Assembly: GCA_963824475.1 (NCBI GenBank)
Contig: CAWGPR010000007.1
Location: 248,001 to 312,000, forward strand
Direction: 5' to 3'
Source of the DNA: Roseiarcus sp963824475
GTDB taxonomy: Bacteria > Pseudomonadota > Alphaproteobacteria > Rhizobiales > Beijerinckiaceae
DNA length: 64,000 bases
In this document: positions 51,477-60,258 of the stretch, piece after piece
Numbering within the stretch: position 1 is the stretch's first letter
How the letters are laid out: every line of letters begins with the position of its first letter
The notes under the pieces: model-generated
Databases searched by the model: none
Seen by the model: the letters and a program-made list of their open reading frames with translations, nothing else
Told to the model about the DNA's origin: nothing
Made by a program: the position numbers and the translations under genes

Positions 51477-52697
51477 TTACATCCCGCCCAGATGATCGGC
51501 GACGGCGAAGATGTCCTTGTCCCCGCGGCCGCACAGGTTCATCACCATCAGGTGGTCCTTCGGGCGTTTGGGCGCGAGCTCGATCACCTTGGCCAGCGCA
51601 TGGGCTGGCTCGAGCGCCGGGATGATGCCTTCGAGCCGCGAGAGAAGCTGAAAGGCGTGCAGCGCTTCCTTGTCGGTCGCGGCGAGATAGGTCACCCGGC
51701 CGACGTCATTGAGCCAGGAGTGTTCCGGCCCGACGCCCGGGTAGTCGAGCCCGGCGGAGATCGAATGGCCTTCGAGAATCTGGCCGTCGTCGGTTTGCAG
51801 GAGATAAGTGCGGTTGCCGTGCAGCACGCCCGGGCGCCCGCCGTTGATCGAGGCGGCGTGGCCGTTGGGGACGTCGAGCCCATGCCCGGCCGCTTCGACC
51901 CCGAACATCTCGATCTCAGGCTCGTCGAGGAACGGGTGGAACAGGCCGATGGCGTTCGAGCCGCCGCCGATGCAGGCGACGAGGCTGTTCGGCAGGCGGC
52001 CCTCGAGTTCGAGCATCTGAGCCCGCGTCTCCTCGCCGATCACGCACTGGAAGTCGCGCACCATGGCCGGGTAGGGATGCGGGCCGGCGACGGTGCCGAT
52101 GCAATAGTAGGTGTCGCGCACGTTGGTGACCCAATCGCGCAAGGCCTCGTTCATCGCGTCCTTGAGCGTGCGCGCGCCTTGCTCGACCGGCCGCACCTCC
52201 GCGCCCAGCATCTTCATGCGAAAGACGTTCGGCTTCTGCCGCTCGACGTCGACCGCGCCCATGTAGACGACGCAGTCGAGGCCGAACCGCGCGCAAGCCG
52301 TCGCGGTCGCGACGCCATGCTGCCCGGCGCCCGTTTCGGCGATGATGCGCTTCTTCCCCATCCGGCGGGCGAGCAGGATCTGGCCGAGCACGTTGTTGAT
52401 CTTGTGCGCGCCGGTGTGGTTGAGCTCGTCGCGCTTGAAATAGACCTTGGCCCCGCCGAGCGCCTCGGTCAGCCGCTCGGCGAAATAGAGCGGGCTCGGG
52501 CGCCCGACATAGTGCTTGAGCAGGTGGTCGAGCTCGGCCTTGAACGCAGGGTCGGCCTTGGCCTCCTCATAAGCCTTCTCGAGCTTGAGGATCAGCGGCA
52601 TCAGCGTCTCGGGGACGAAGCGTCCGCCGTAGATGCCGAAGCGGCCGCGCTCGTTCGGCCCCGCGCGATAGGAATTGGGCTTCTCGAGCTTGCTCAT
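51477..52697 (-). CDS. trpB: tryptophan synthase beta chain
   Basis: Joins indole and serine to tryptophan with PLP. The 406-residue protein has GRFGIYGGRFVPETLM, KRDELNHTGAHKINNVLGQI (PLP Lys), ETGAGQHGVATATACARFG, the phosphate loop CIGGGSNAIGLF, and PGVGPEHSWLNDVGRVTYLA. ATG at 52697 overlaps the trpF stop (ATGA), giving translational coupling. trpA, which normally follows, is not downstream; instead the convergent TIR gene ends 91 bases away. Confidence 0.97.
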   Translation of the reverse strand: MSKLEKPNSYRAGPNERGRFGIYGGRFVPETLMPLILKLEKAYEEAKADPAFKAELDHLLKHYVGRPSPLYFAERLTEALGGAKVYFKRDELNHTGAHKINNVLGQILLARRMGKKRIIAETGAGQHGVATATACARFGLDCVVYMGAVDVERQKPNVFRMKMLGAEVRPVEQGARTLKDAMNEALRDWVTNVRDTYYCIGTVAGPHPYPAMVRDFQCVIGEETRAQMLELEGRLPNSLVACIGGGSNAIGLFHPFLDEPEIEMFGVEAAGHGLDVPNGHAASINGGRPGVLHGNRTYLLQTDDGQILEGHSISAGLDYPGVGPEHSWLNDVGRVTYLAATDKEALHAFQLLSRLEGIIPALEPAHALAKVIELAPKRPKDHLMVMNLCGRGDKDIFAVADHLGGM

Positions 52698-53608
52698 GTC
52701 AACCCACTCCCGCGGGCGCGGTCCAAAGGGCGTCCAGAAGGACGCCCTTCTTTCGACGGGCTATCGACCGCGTCAGCGCCCCCGCCCCCTCTTGTGGGGG
52801 CGGGCAGGGGTGGGGGGTCGCGCGAACCGAGAAGATTGTTTGATGCATCGCCGCTCTCTGTTCGCGTAGGACGGCGCGACCCCCCTCCTTCATCCTCCCC
52901 CACAAGGGGGGAGGAGACGCGTCGGGGCGATCCTCGCGTAAACTCAGGAGCAATAGGCGCTAGAGCAAAGGCGCGCCGGGCCGCGGCCACGAACGCCTTG
53001 ATCTTGGCCTCCTCCTTCACGCCCGGCGCGCTCTCGACGCCGGAGGAGACATCGACGCCGCGAGCGCCGCTGAGCGCGATCGCCGCCGCGACCGTCAAGG
53101 GGTCGAGCCCGCCGGACAAGAGCCACGGAATGGGCGGACGGAAATCGCGCGTAAGGCCCCAGTCGAACGGGCGGCCGTTGCCGCCCGGCAGCGCCGCGTC
53201 CTTGGGCGGCTTGGCGTCGATCAACAGGGTATCGGCGACGCCTTCGTAAGCCTCGGCTTCAGCGAGATCGGCGCGCGAGGCGACGCCGATCGCCTTCATC
53301 GTCGGGAGAGCGCAAAGCTCGCCGATGCGCTTCACCCGCGCCGGACTCTCGCTCCCATGCAATTGCATGAGGTCGGGCGACAGGGCGTCGACGATGCGCT
53401 GAAGCGTCTCGTCGTCGGCGTCGACGCTGAGGGCGACGATCTTGGCGCGGCCCCGGACATGGCGCCCAAGGGCGCGCGCGGTGGCCCAGTCAATATGGCG
53501 CGGGCTCCTGGGGAAAAACACGAACCCGACCACGTCCGCGCCGGCGTCGAGCGCAGCGTCGAGCGTGGCGGGCGTAGAGAGACCGCAAATTTTGACCGTG
53601 GGCGTCAT
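52694..53608 (-). CDS. trpF: phosphoribosylanthranilate isomerase with repeat-encoded tail
   Basis: Third step of tryptophan synthesis. Residues 1-214 are a complete TrpF barrel: VKICGLSTPATLDAALDAGA, VGFVFFPRSPRHI, LMQLHGSESPARVKRI, and PWLLSGGLDPLTVAAAIALS with GVDVSSGVESAPGVKEE. The family ends there at about 210-220 residues. The remaining 90 residues are encoded by the repeats at 52716-52966 (for example GSRDPPPLPAPTRGGG), have no fold, and run in frame to a TGA that overlaps the trpB start. The inserted repeat thus kept the reading frame and the coupling. The tail may be harmless. Confidence 0.93.
   Translation of the reverse strand: MTPTVKICGLSTPATLDAALDAGADVVGFVFFPRSPRHIDWATARALGRHVRGRAKIVALSVDADDETLQRIVDALSPDLMQLHGSESPARVKRIGELCALPTMKAIGVASRADLAEAEAYEGVADTLLIDAKPPKDAALPGGNGRPFDWGLTRDFRPPIPWLLSGGLDPLTVAAAIALSGARGVDVSSGVESAPGVKEEAKIKAFVAAARRAFALAPIAPEFTRGSPRRVSSPLVGEDEGGGSRRPTRTESGDASNNLLGSRDPPPLPAPTRGGGGADAVDSPSKEGRPSGRPLDRARGSGLT
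52716..52774. repeat. R1 palindromic core, copy c (inside trpF)
   Basis: R1 core in the form gcgcggtccaaagggcgtcc ... gacgggctatcgaccgcgtc, abutting R2 copy b. It encodes part of the trpF C-terminal tail. Confidence 0.75.
52775..52966 (-). repeat. long palindromic repeat R2, copy b (inside trpF)
   Basis: Inverted copy of R2 at 15728-15900: on the minus strand it reads ctcctgagtttacgcgagga, then ctccccccttgtgggggagg and the C-rich tract. It lies between the true end of trpF and its stop. Confidence 0.8.
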
Positions 53609-53664
53609 TTAAGCGCTTCTTTCGGTCAAAGCGCTCGCGCTGTCAAAGGGAAGTGGAGCCGCGC

Positions 53665-54036
53665 TCAGGGGCTGGGCGGGTCCGCACTCGGCTTGTCGGG
53701 GCTAAGGTCATGCTCGATGGCGTCGATTTCGCCTTGCGCCGCCGCCCGCATCTTTGCCTCCGCGTCGCGATAAAGGGCGACGATCCGCCGGCCCTGATCG
53801 GTGAGCGCGGCGCCGCCGCCTTTTGCGCCGCCATGATGCGCGGCGACGAGGGGGGGCGTGAACAGCTGGTTCAGTTCGTCGACCAGGAGCCAGGCGCGAC
53901 GGTACGACATTTTATGCGCCCGGCCGGCCGCCGAGATCGATCCCGTCTGCTCGATCAATTCCAACAGCGCGATCTTGCCCGCGCCCAGCCTGCGGCCAAG
54001 CTCGAAATCCAGCCGGATCGTCAAACGAGTGGCCAT
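53665..54036 (-). CDS. ModE-type winged-helix regulator (N-terminal domain only)
   Basis: A 123-residue protein. The LysR-like helix-turn-helix ALLELIEQTGSISAAGRAHK, MSYRRAWLLVDELNQL and GGAKGGGAALTDQGRRIVAL match the N-terminal DNA-binding part of ModE. ModE's molybdate-binding TOBE domains are absent, as in many alphaproteobacteria. It may regulate molybdate uptake or molybdoenzyme genes. It is unlinked to mod genes here. Confidence 0.88.
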   Translation of the reverse strand: MATRLTIRLDFELGRRLGAGKIALLELIEQTGSISAAGRAHKMSYRRAWLLVDELNQLFTPPLVAAHHGGAKGGGAALTDQGRRIVALYRDAEAKMRAAAQGEIDAIEHDLSPDKPSADPPSP

Positions 54037-54074
54037 TCATCCTCCCTTTTTGCGACGATGGCGCCTTTTCGCAG

Positions 54075-54133
54075 GCGCGGTCCATAGCCCATCGACTGAC
54101 GGGCGTCCCTACAGACGCCCTTATGGACCGCGC
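54075..54133 (-). repeat. R1 palindromic core, copy d (inverted)
   Basis: Reverse orientation of the R1 core: gcgcggtccatagcccatcg ... gacgcccttatggaccgcgc. Immediately next to copy b in the modE-ilvE gap. Confidence 0.7.
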
Positions 54134-54195
54134 GGCCGCGCTCCAAAGGCGTTCGAAAGAACGCCCGTCCTCACGACGGGCTATCGAGCGCGGCT
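54131..54195 (+). repeat. R1 palindromic core, copy b
   Basis: R1 core: ccgcgctccaaaggcgttcg ... cacgacgggctatcgagcgc. Close to the core at 14635-14780 but without its terminal inverted repeats. Confidence 0.75.
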
Positions 54196-54209
54196 ACAAG
54201 CGCCGCGTC

Positions 54210-55082
54210 CTAGTTCGCGTGGGCGAACTCCCAATAGAGTTTGCGCGCGCGGCGGAAGTACGGGCCCGGCTGCAGGTCGCGCCCGTCAATGCGCCTGACC
54301 GGCGTCACCTTGCTGTAGTTGCCGACGACGAAGATCTCGTCCGCACGATCGAAATCGGCAAAGCCGAGCGTAGTTTCCCGCGCGTCGACCCCGTCGGCGC
54401 GCAGAAGCGCCAGCACCCGCTGCCGGGTGACGCCGTTGAGGAACGTCCCATTGGCGATCGGCGTCATCACGACGCCATCCTTGGCCATGAACACGTTGGC
54501 GGTCGCCAGCTCCGCGACATTGCCCAGCATGTCGCACATGAGGCAATTGTCGAAACCGCGCGCGCGAGCCTCGATCAGAGCGCGCGCATTGTTGGGATAG
54601 AGGCAGCCCGCCTTGGCGTCGATCGGCATGGTGACGGCGAGCGGCTTGGCGTAGGGGGAGCGGGTGATCGACGCGCCTGTCGGCGCGGGCATTGGCGCTT
54701 CGTAAATACAGAAACAGAAGCGGGTCGAATCCGGGTCCGGCGGCACTGAGATGGGGCCGCCCTGTTCGGGCCAGTACATGGGGCGCAGGTAGAGTTCGGC
54801 GCCGGGGCTGAACTTCTTCACCCCCTCGCGCGCAAGCTCGAGCATCGCCTCGACGCTCATCGTGGGCTTGAGACACATGGACGTGGCCGAGCGGTTGAGC
54901 CGGGCGCAATGCTTGTCGAGATCGGGCGTGACCCCCTCGAAGGCGCGCGCGCCGTCGAACACGCTCGAACCCAGCCAGAAGGCGTGCGTGCGCGGCCCGA
55001 CGATCGGGGCGTTGCCCTCGAGCCATTCGCCGTCGAGAAAGGTGAAGGTTTGCGACCAGGCGGACATTGGCTTCTGATCCAT
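54210..55082 (-). CDS. branched-chain amino acid aminotransferase
   Basis: A 290-residue class IV (fold IV) PLP aminotransferase. Key parts: THAFWLGSSVFDGARAFEGV (Arg/Phe substrate pocket), PLP Lys in IDAKAGCLYPNNARALIEAR, CDMLGNVAELATANVFMAKD (Glu for PLP N), and NGTFLNGVTRQRVLALLRAD. IlvE-like enzymes transfer amino groups between glutamate and branched-chain 2-oxo acids. The sequence is not the closest IlvE type, so D-amino acid or 4-amino-4-deoxychorismate lyase activity is possible. Start 55082, with 55067 as the alternative. Confidence 0.85.
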   Translation of the reverse strand: MDQKPMSAWSQTFTFLDGEWLEGNAPIVGPRTHAFWLGSSVFDGARAFEGVTPDLDKHCARLNRSATSMCLKPTMSVEAMLELAREGVKKFSPGAELYLRPMYWPEQGGPISVPPDPDSTRFCFCIYEAPMPAPTGASITRSPYAKPLAVTMPIDAKAGCLYPNNARALIEARARGFDNCLMCDMLGNVAELATANVFMAKDGVVMTPIANGTFLNGVTRQRVLALLRADGVDARETTLGFADFDRADEIFVVGNYSKVTPVRRIDGRDLQPGPYFRRARKLYWEFAHAN

Positions 55083-55170
55083 CGGCGGGAAAAATGGGCC
55101 ACGCGGAGCGTTCGGCGCCAGTTTAGTTGGGTTTGGGCGACCGAAGCCAGCGCGAATCGAGTCCCGTCGG

Positions 55171-56517
55171 TCAATTGAGCGGCAAGATCTCCTGAGCCTC
55201 AACCCCGAGCCGCGCCGCGGCGTCGCCGACCCGAGCGCCGGCGATCACCAGGTCGGGCGCGATTTCGCTCAAGGGCGCGAGGACGAAGGCCCGATTGAAC
55301 AGTTCGGGATGGGGCAAGGTCAGCCGGTCGGTCTTGAGCGTAACGTCGTCGTAGGCGATGAGGTCGATGTCGATGACCCGCGGCCCCCATCGCTCCGCCG
55401 GCTCCCGGCCAAGCTCGACCTCCAGCGCCTTCATGCGTTCGAGCAGGGCCTCAGGCTTGAGGGTCGTCCGGCCGAGAGCGCAGGCGTTGACGAACCAGTC
55501 CTGGTCGGTCTTGCCCCAAGGGGGGGTGCGGTAGAAGCGGGAGACGGCGGTCAGCTCGATCTCCGGCTCGGCTGCGATCGCGCGCAGCGCGCGGCGCAGG
55601 CTTAAGACCTTGTCGCCGACGTTGCCGCCGAGCGCGAGCACGACGCGCGCCCGGCCGTTGTCCTTGGGCTCTGGCGCGGAGGAGGGCGCGGCGGCGGCCT
55701 TGAGCGCCATGAAGACGGCGAGCGCCGCGCGGTTTTCGGCCACGTCATGCACGCGCAACACGGAAGCCCCTCGCATGAGCGCAATCGTGTCGGCGGCCAG
55801 CGTGCCGGGGAGACGCCGATCGACCTCGGCGTCGATGATGCCGCCGATGAACGATTTGCGGGAGAGCCCGACGAGAATCGGCGCCCCAAGGCGTCGGAAG
55901 CGATCGAGATTCCAGATGCAGGAATGGTTCTGCTGCCGCGTCTTGCCGAAGCCGACGCCGGGATCGAGCAGAATTCGGCCGAATGGGACGCCGGCCGCCG
56001 CGGCGAGGTTGAGCGAGCGCTCAAAGAAGCGCTCGACGTCGTCGAGAATGTCGATCGTCGGATCCGCCTCAGCGCGGTTGTGCATGACGACGACCGCCGA
56101 CCCGGTCTCAGCGACGGCGTCCGCCATGCCGAGATCGCGCTGCAGTCCCCAGACGTCGTTGATGAGGCAAGCGCCGAGCCGCGCCGCCTCGCGCGCCAGC
56201 GCCGCCTTGCTGGTGTCAATGGAGATCGGCGCATCGAGGTCGGCCAGCGCCTCGAGCACCGGAACCACGCGCCTGAGCTCTTCGGCCTCAGAAACCGGAA
56301 GGTGGCCGGGCCGTGTCGATTCACCGCCGACGTCGACGATCGCCGCGCCCTCGGCGAGCATCGCGCGGGCGCGCGCGACCGCGGCGGCCGGCTCGAAATG
56401 GCGCCCCCCGTCGGAGAACGAGTCCGGCGTCACGTTGAGAATGCCCATGAGCTGGGGCGACGATTTCAGCGCGCTCAGGAACTGGTCGCGATGGAGAACG
56501 CGGCGGTCGGCGCTCAC
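55171..56517 (-). CDS. folPK: dihydropteroate synthase / HPPK fusion (FolP-FolK)
   Basis: A 448-residue fusion for folate synthesis. The N-terminal 270 residues are dihydropteroate synthase: LMGILNVTPDSFSDGGRHFE, VDVGGESTRPGHLPVSEAEE, SIDTSKAALAREAARLGACL, and GRILLDPGVGFGKTRQQN; this is the sulfonamide target. The C-terminal 150 residues are HPPK (FolK): VVLALGGNVGDKVLSLRRAL, FYRTPPWGKTDQDWFVNACA, and GPRVIDIDLIAYDDVTLKTD. The dihydroneopterin aldolase (FolB), which feeds FolK, is not fused or adjacent. GTG at 56517 overlaps the Nudix stop (GTGA). Confidence 0.95.
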   Translation of the reverse strand: MSADRRVLHRDQFLSALKSSPQLMGILNVTPDSFSDGGRHFEPAAAVARARAMLAEGAAIVDVGGESTRPGHLPVSEAEELRRVVPVLEALADLDAPISIDTSKAALAREAARLGACLINDVWGLQRDLGMADAVAETGSAVVVMHNRAEADPTIDILDDVERFFERSLNLAAAAGVPFGRILLDPGVGFGKTRQQNHSCIWNLDRFRRLGAPILVGLSRKSFIGGIIDAEVDRRLPGTLAADTIALMRGASVLRVHDVAENRAALAVFMALKAAAAPSSAPEPKDNGRARVVLALGGNVGDKVLSLRRALRAIAAEPEIELTAVSRFYRTPPWGKTDQDWFVNACALGRTTLKPEALLERMKALEVELGREPAERWGPRVIDIDLIAYDDVTLKTDRLTLPHPELFNRAFVLAPLSEIAPDLVIAGARVGDAAARLGVEAQEILPLN

Positions 56518-56945
56518 AGGGCGCCGCCTGGTTCGCAAGCGAGCGCCGAATCGGCGAGCCGCGCGATGGCCTCGCGAGCCGCCTGCCCCAGCGGCGCCGG
56601 CGGATCACAGAGCGAAAACCAGGCGACCGCCTCGGCCTTGTCGGGTTCGAGATTGCGCGCTTCGCCCTCAACGACCTCGGCGAGCCAGACGGGAGACACC
56701 CAGTGCTCGCCGTCCTGACCGAGCATCTGCGTGAGCTGCAAGAAGCGCGTCAGACGGATCGCGAGGCCCGTTTCCTCCAGCGTCTCGCGCAGGATGGCGT
56801 CTTCGATCCGCTCCAGGTGATCAACTTTGCCGCCAGGAAGGTTCCAGCACCCTCGCTCCGGCGCTCTGCGTCGCTTGACGAGCAGGATGCGCCCATTGGA
56901 GACGACAGCGGCGCCGCAGCCGACGCCGACGCGACCCTGCATCAC
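56514..56945 (-). CDS. Nudix hydrolase (MutT-like)
   Basis: A 143-residue Nudix protein. The Nudix box is GGKVDHLERIEDAILRETLEETGL (positions about 39-62; GX5EX7REUXEEXGU). Before it, LLVKRRRAPERGCWNLPGGK is typical of MutT/Ap4A-type enzymes. In folate context it could be the dihydroneopterin triphosphate pyrophosphatase step (NudB-like), which fits its place before folPK; this is inference. It overlaps both neighbours by ATGA/GTGA, so the three genes are coupled. Confidence 0.9.
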   Translation of the reverse strand: MMQGRVGVGCGAAVVSNGRILLVKRRRAPERGCWNLPGGKVDHLERIEDAILRETLEETGLAIRLTRFLQLTQMLGQDGEHWVSPVWLAEVVEGEARNLEPDKAEAVAWFSLCDPPAPLGQAAREAIARLADSALACEPGGAL

Positions 56946-58324
56946 GCCGCCAACGCCGCCAAAATGCGCGCCCAGGAGCGCGCCCCCTTATGGAACGACT
57001 CCCGGTCGTATTTTTCGTTGGGCGAGTGGACGCAGTCATCGTCGAGCCCGAAGCCGACCAGCAGGCTGTCCATGTTGAGTTCGCGCTTGAACGAACCGAC
57101 GATCGGGATCGACCCGCCGCTGCCGACCAGCGCCGCCGGCTTGCCCCATTCGGTCTCCAGCGCTCGGCGGGCGATCCGCAACGCCTGGTTCTTGATCGGC
57201 AGCGAGATCGCGGGGCTGCCAGCATGGCTGATGAATTCAGCCTTCACGTCCGGCGGCAGGCGCGACGTCACGAAGGCGTGGAAAGCCTGGGCGACCCGCT
57301 CCGGGCTCTGCTTGCCGACCAGCCGGAACGTAATTTTGGCGCTGGCCTTGGCCGGCAACACCGTCTTGGTCCCCTCGCCGGTGTAGCCGCCGACAATTCC
57401 GTTGACCTCGCACGTCGGCCGCGACCATAGGATTTCGAGCGGCGTGCGGTCGCGCTCGCCCGCCGGGGTCGTCAGCCCGACGTCGCGCAGGAACGCCACG
57501 GCGTCGAAATCAAGCGCGTTCCACTGGTCGGCGATCTCCTCCGGAAGGTCCTCGACCCCGTCGTAGAAGCCGGGCAAGACGACCGCGCCATTGTCGTCGT
57601 GCAGATCGCCGAGGATCCGCGACAGCACATGGATCGGATTGACGGCCAGACCGCCGTAAAGGCCCGAGTGCAAATCCCGATTGGCGCCGGTCAGCACGAC
57701 CTCTTCGCCGACGATCCCGCGCAGCGACACGGTGATCGCCGGGGTGGACCGGTCCCACATCCCCGTGTCGCAGACCAGCGCGATATCGGCCTTCAGCTCT
57801 TTCGCCTTCTGAGCGAGAAAGGCCGGCAGCGACGGCGATCCCGTCTCTTCCTCGCCCTCGAACAACGCGGTCACATGGCACGGCGGTCCGCCGAATTGCT
57901 TGAAGGCGCGGCAGGCCTCGAGAAAGGTCATGAGCTGGCCTTTGTCGTCGCAGGCGCCTCGGGCCACGATCTGTTCGCCCTGCGGCCCAACCTCCAGCTT
58001 CGGCTCGAATGGCGGGTTGCGCCACAACTTCAACGGATCGACCGGCTGTACGTCATAGTGGCCATAGAACAGGACATTCGGCGCCTCGCGGCGAGCAGCC
58101 TTGAGGCGGCCGACGACCATTGGACGCCCTGGGGTCGGATGCTTGGCCGCCTCGAATCCAAGATTGCCGAGCTCGGCGACCAGCCAATCCGCGGCCCGCT
58201 CACAGTCCGGGAAATGCGCGGGAACCGCGGAAATCGAGGGGATGGAGAGAAAAGCGAACAGCCGATCGAGCGCCGCCGTCTGCCCCTCATCGATAGCGGA
58301 AAGAATGTCGTCAATCGTGGCCAT
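56942..58324 (-). CDS. M20-family dipeptidase
   Basis: A 460-residue zinc peptidase of the M20 family. Metal ligands: His in VLFYGHYDVQPVDP, Asp in GACDDKGQLMTFLEA, the catalytic Glu in FEGEEETGSPSLPAFL, and the Asp in LVCDTGMWDR; the C-terminal ligand region is CVHSPNEKYDRESFHKG. It is of the dipeptidase/CNDP type that hydrolyses dipeptides with unsubstituted N-termini. ATG at 58324; the Nudix gene overlaps its stop. Why it leads a folate-linked operon is not clear. Confidence 0.92.
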   Translation of the reverse strand: MATIDDILSAIDEGQTAALDRLFAFLSIPSISAVPAHFPDCERAADWLVAELGNLGFEAAKHPTPGRPMVVGRLKAARREAPNVLFYGHYDVQPVDPLKLWRNPPFEPKLEVGPQGEQIVARGACDDKGQLMTFLEACRAFKQFGGPPCHVTALFEGEEETGSPSLPAFLAQKAKELKADIALVCDTGMWDRSTPAITVSLRGIVGEEVVLTGANRDLHSGLYGGLAVNPIHVLSRILGDLHDDNGAVVLPGFYDGVEDLPEEIADQWNALDFDAVAFLRDVGLTTPAGERDRTPLEILWSRPTCEVNGIVGGYTGEGTKTVLPAKASAKITFRLVGKQSPERVAQAFHAFVTSRLPPDVKAEFISHAGSPAISLPIKNQALRIARRALETEWGKPAALVGSGGSIPIVGSFKRELNMDSLLVGFGLDDDCVHSPNEKYDRESFHKGARSWARILAALAA

Positions 58325-58461
58325 GTCCGCTCCGTTTCCTCCGGCCCTTTCGCCCGTGCGATCGGCTCGCTCCTTGTACCACAACGCCTATCGTCTGACT
58401 TGCGCCGTCTTGCCAAGGACGGACGGCGCAGGGAGAATCAAGCATTGAGGGAGGATAGAGA

Positions 58462-60258
58462 ATGGCGCAGCCATTCGACGCCGGCGCCGCGCCGTTCAAC
58501 CGTCTGAGCCCGGAAGAAGTCGGATTTGTCCGCAACGCGCTCGACATCGGCTATTTCCGTCCAGGCGAAACGATCGTTGCCCGCGACAGCGCTCCGGAGA
58601 GCCTGTTCATTGTCATCAAGGGTTGCGTCGAGGAACGCGACGGCGATGATGTCGTCGCGTTGCGCGGCCCGGGCGATACGTTCGACAGCCGAGCGCTGGT
58701 GCAGGGCGGAGGATCCAACGCCTTTGTCGCCCGCGAGGAGACGCTTCTCAACCTCCTGCCCCGCGACCTGACCCTCAAGCTCATCAATCAAAACGCTCGC
58801 TTCGCGTCGTTTTTCTATCTCGACATCGCGCGCAAGCTCGAAGCCGTTTCGCGCGAGGAGGAGGCGGCGCGGTTCGCCCCGCTCATGGACGCGCGCGTCG
58901 CCGATCTCTCGCTGCGCGTCGCCGCATTCATCGAGGCGACGGATTCAATTCAGCGCGCCGGCGCGAAGATGCGGGAGCTCAATGCTTATGCGCTGTTCGT
59001 GCGCGACGGCGAACGGACCGGCGTCCTCACGCGCAGCGATCTCGTCAATGCGGCGATCGTCAATCGGCAGCCGATCGACACCCCCGTCGGGCCGCTCGTA
59101 AATCATCGCGTGGTCTCAGTCGCGCCGCGCGATTTCGTTTCGACTGCGCTGCTCAGGATGACCAAGCACAACAAGCGGCGGGTCGCGGTGATGGAAGATG
59201 GCGAGTTCGTCGGCGTTCTTGAGGATATCGACCTCCTGAGCTTTCTCGCCGGCAATTCCCAGCTCGTGGCGCAACAAGTCGATCGCGCCTCGTCGGTCGC
59301 CGACCTGGCGCAGGCGGCGCAGAAAATCGTGCCGCAAATCCGAATGCTGCGCCGGCAAGGGGTGAAGATCGAAGCGGTGTGCGAGATCGTCTCCGACCTC
59401 AACCAGCGCCTGCACGCCAAGCTGTTTTCACTTCTCGCGCCCCAGTCGATCCGCGAGCGCGGCGGTCTCATCGTCATGGGCAGCGAGGGGCGCGGGGAGC
59501 AGACGTTCCGCACCGACCAGGACAACGGGCTCATCCTTTCCGAATCCGTCCCCGAGGGCGATCTGGAGACGTTCCGCGCCGACTTTTTCCACGGCCTTGA
59601 AACATGCGGCTTTCCGCCCTGTCCCGGGAACGTGATGGTGCGCAACCCGGTCTGGTCGAAGACGCTCGCCGATTACCGCGACGATTTTCGTCGCTGGCTG
59701 GCGCTCGGGGATGATACGGGCATGATGAATATCGCAATCTTGTTCGACGCCAAGGCAGTGGCCGGGAACGCAGGACTGCTCAGCGCGGCCAAGCAGGATC
59801 TGATCGAGGCGATGCGCGGAGAGCGTGTGCATCTGGCGCGGTTCGCTCGCGCGATCGAGGCGTTTCCGTCCCCGATCGGGCTTTTCAACAATCTCGTGAC
59901 CTCGAAGTCCGAGGGCAACGCCCTCGACCTGAAGAAGGGCGGCGTCTTCCCGATCGTGCACGGCGTGCGCGCGCTGGCGCTGGAAAAAGGCCTCGACGAG
60001 ACCGGCACCGCGGCGCGCATCGCCCGGCTCGCTGAGCTTGGAATGTTTGAACCCCAGTTCGCGCGCGAACTGACCGAGGCTCTCCGCTACCTCATGAGCA
60101 TGAGGCTCGACGCTGAGATCGCGGAGCAAGCCTCGACCAGCCTTGTCAGGCCGCGGGAACTCACGACCATGGAGCGCGACGCCCTTCGCGACGCCTTCCA
60201 GGTCGCGAAGAGACTGCGCGAGATGGTGCGGCGCCACTTCAATCTGGCGATGTTCTGA
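58462..60258 (+). CDS. cNMP-binding / CBS / DUF294 nucleotidyltransferase-like protein
   Basis: A 598-residue multi-domain signalling protein. Residues about 10-130 are a cyclic-nucleotide-binding-like fold (IGYFRPGETIVARDSAPESL, FIVIKGCVEERDG). Residues about 165-290 hold two CBS motifs (TPVGPLVNHRVVSVAPRDF, KRRVAVMEDGEFVGVLEDID). The DUF294 nucleotidyltransferase part follows: GLIVMGSEGRGEQTFRTDQDNGLI (GSxxR and DxD), and the DUF294 C-terminal helical region closes it. Such proteins are thought to sense nucleotides and modify a partner. The stop overlaps the exonuclease start (TGATG), so the two are coupled. Confidence 0.88.
   Translation: MAQPFDAGAAPFNRLSPEEVGFVRNALDIGYFRPGETIVARDSAPESLFIVIKGCVEERDGDDVVALRGPGDTFDSRALVQGGGSNAFVAREETLLNLLPRDLTLKLINQNARFASFFYLDIARKLEAVSREEEAARFAPLMDARVADLSLRVAAFIEATDSIQRAGAKMRELNAYALFVRDGERTGVLTRSDLVNAAIVNRQPIDTPVGPLVNHRVVSVAPRDFVSTALLRMTKHNKRRVAVMEDGEFVGVLEDIDLLSFLAGNSQLVAQQVDRASSVADLAQAAQKIVPQIRMLRRQGVKIEAVCEIVSDLNQRLHAKLFSLLAPQSIRERGGLIVMGSEGRGEQTFRTDQDNGLILSESVPEGDLETFRADFFHGLETCGFPPCPGNVMVRNPVWSKTLADYRDDFRRWLALGDDTGMMNIAILFDAKAVAGNAGLLSAAKQDLIEAMRGERVHLARFARAIEAFPSPIGLFNNLVTSKSEGNALDLKKGGVFPIVHGVRALALEKGLDETGTAARIARLAELGMFEPQFARELTEALRYLMSMRLDAEIAEQASTSLVRPRELTTMERDALRDAFQVAKRLREMVRRHFNLAMF

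Noticed and set aside
51438..53249. 603-codon open frame on the plus strand
   Set aside because: Antisense to trpB and trpF, no recognisable motif, and it runs through the repeats.
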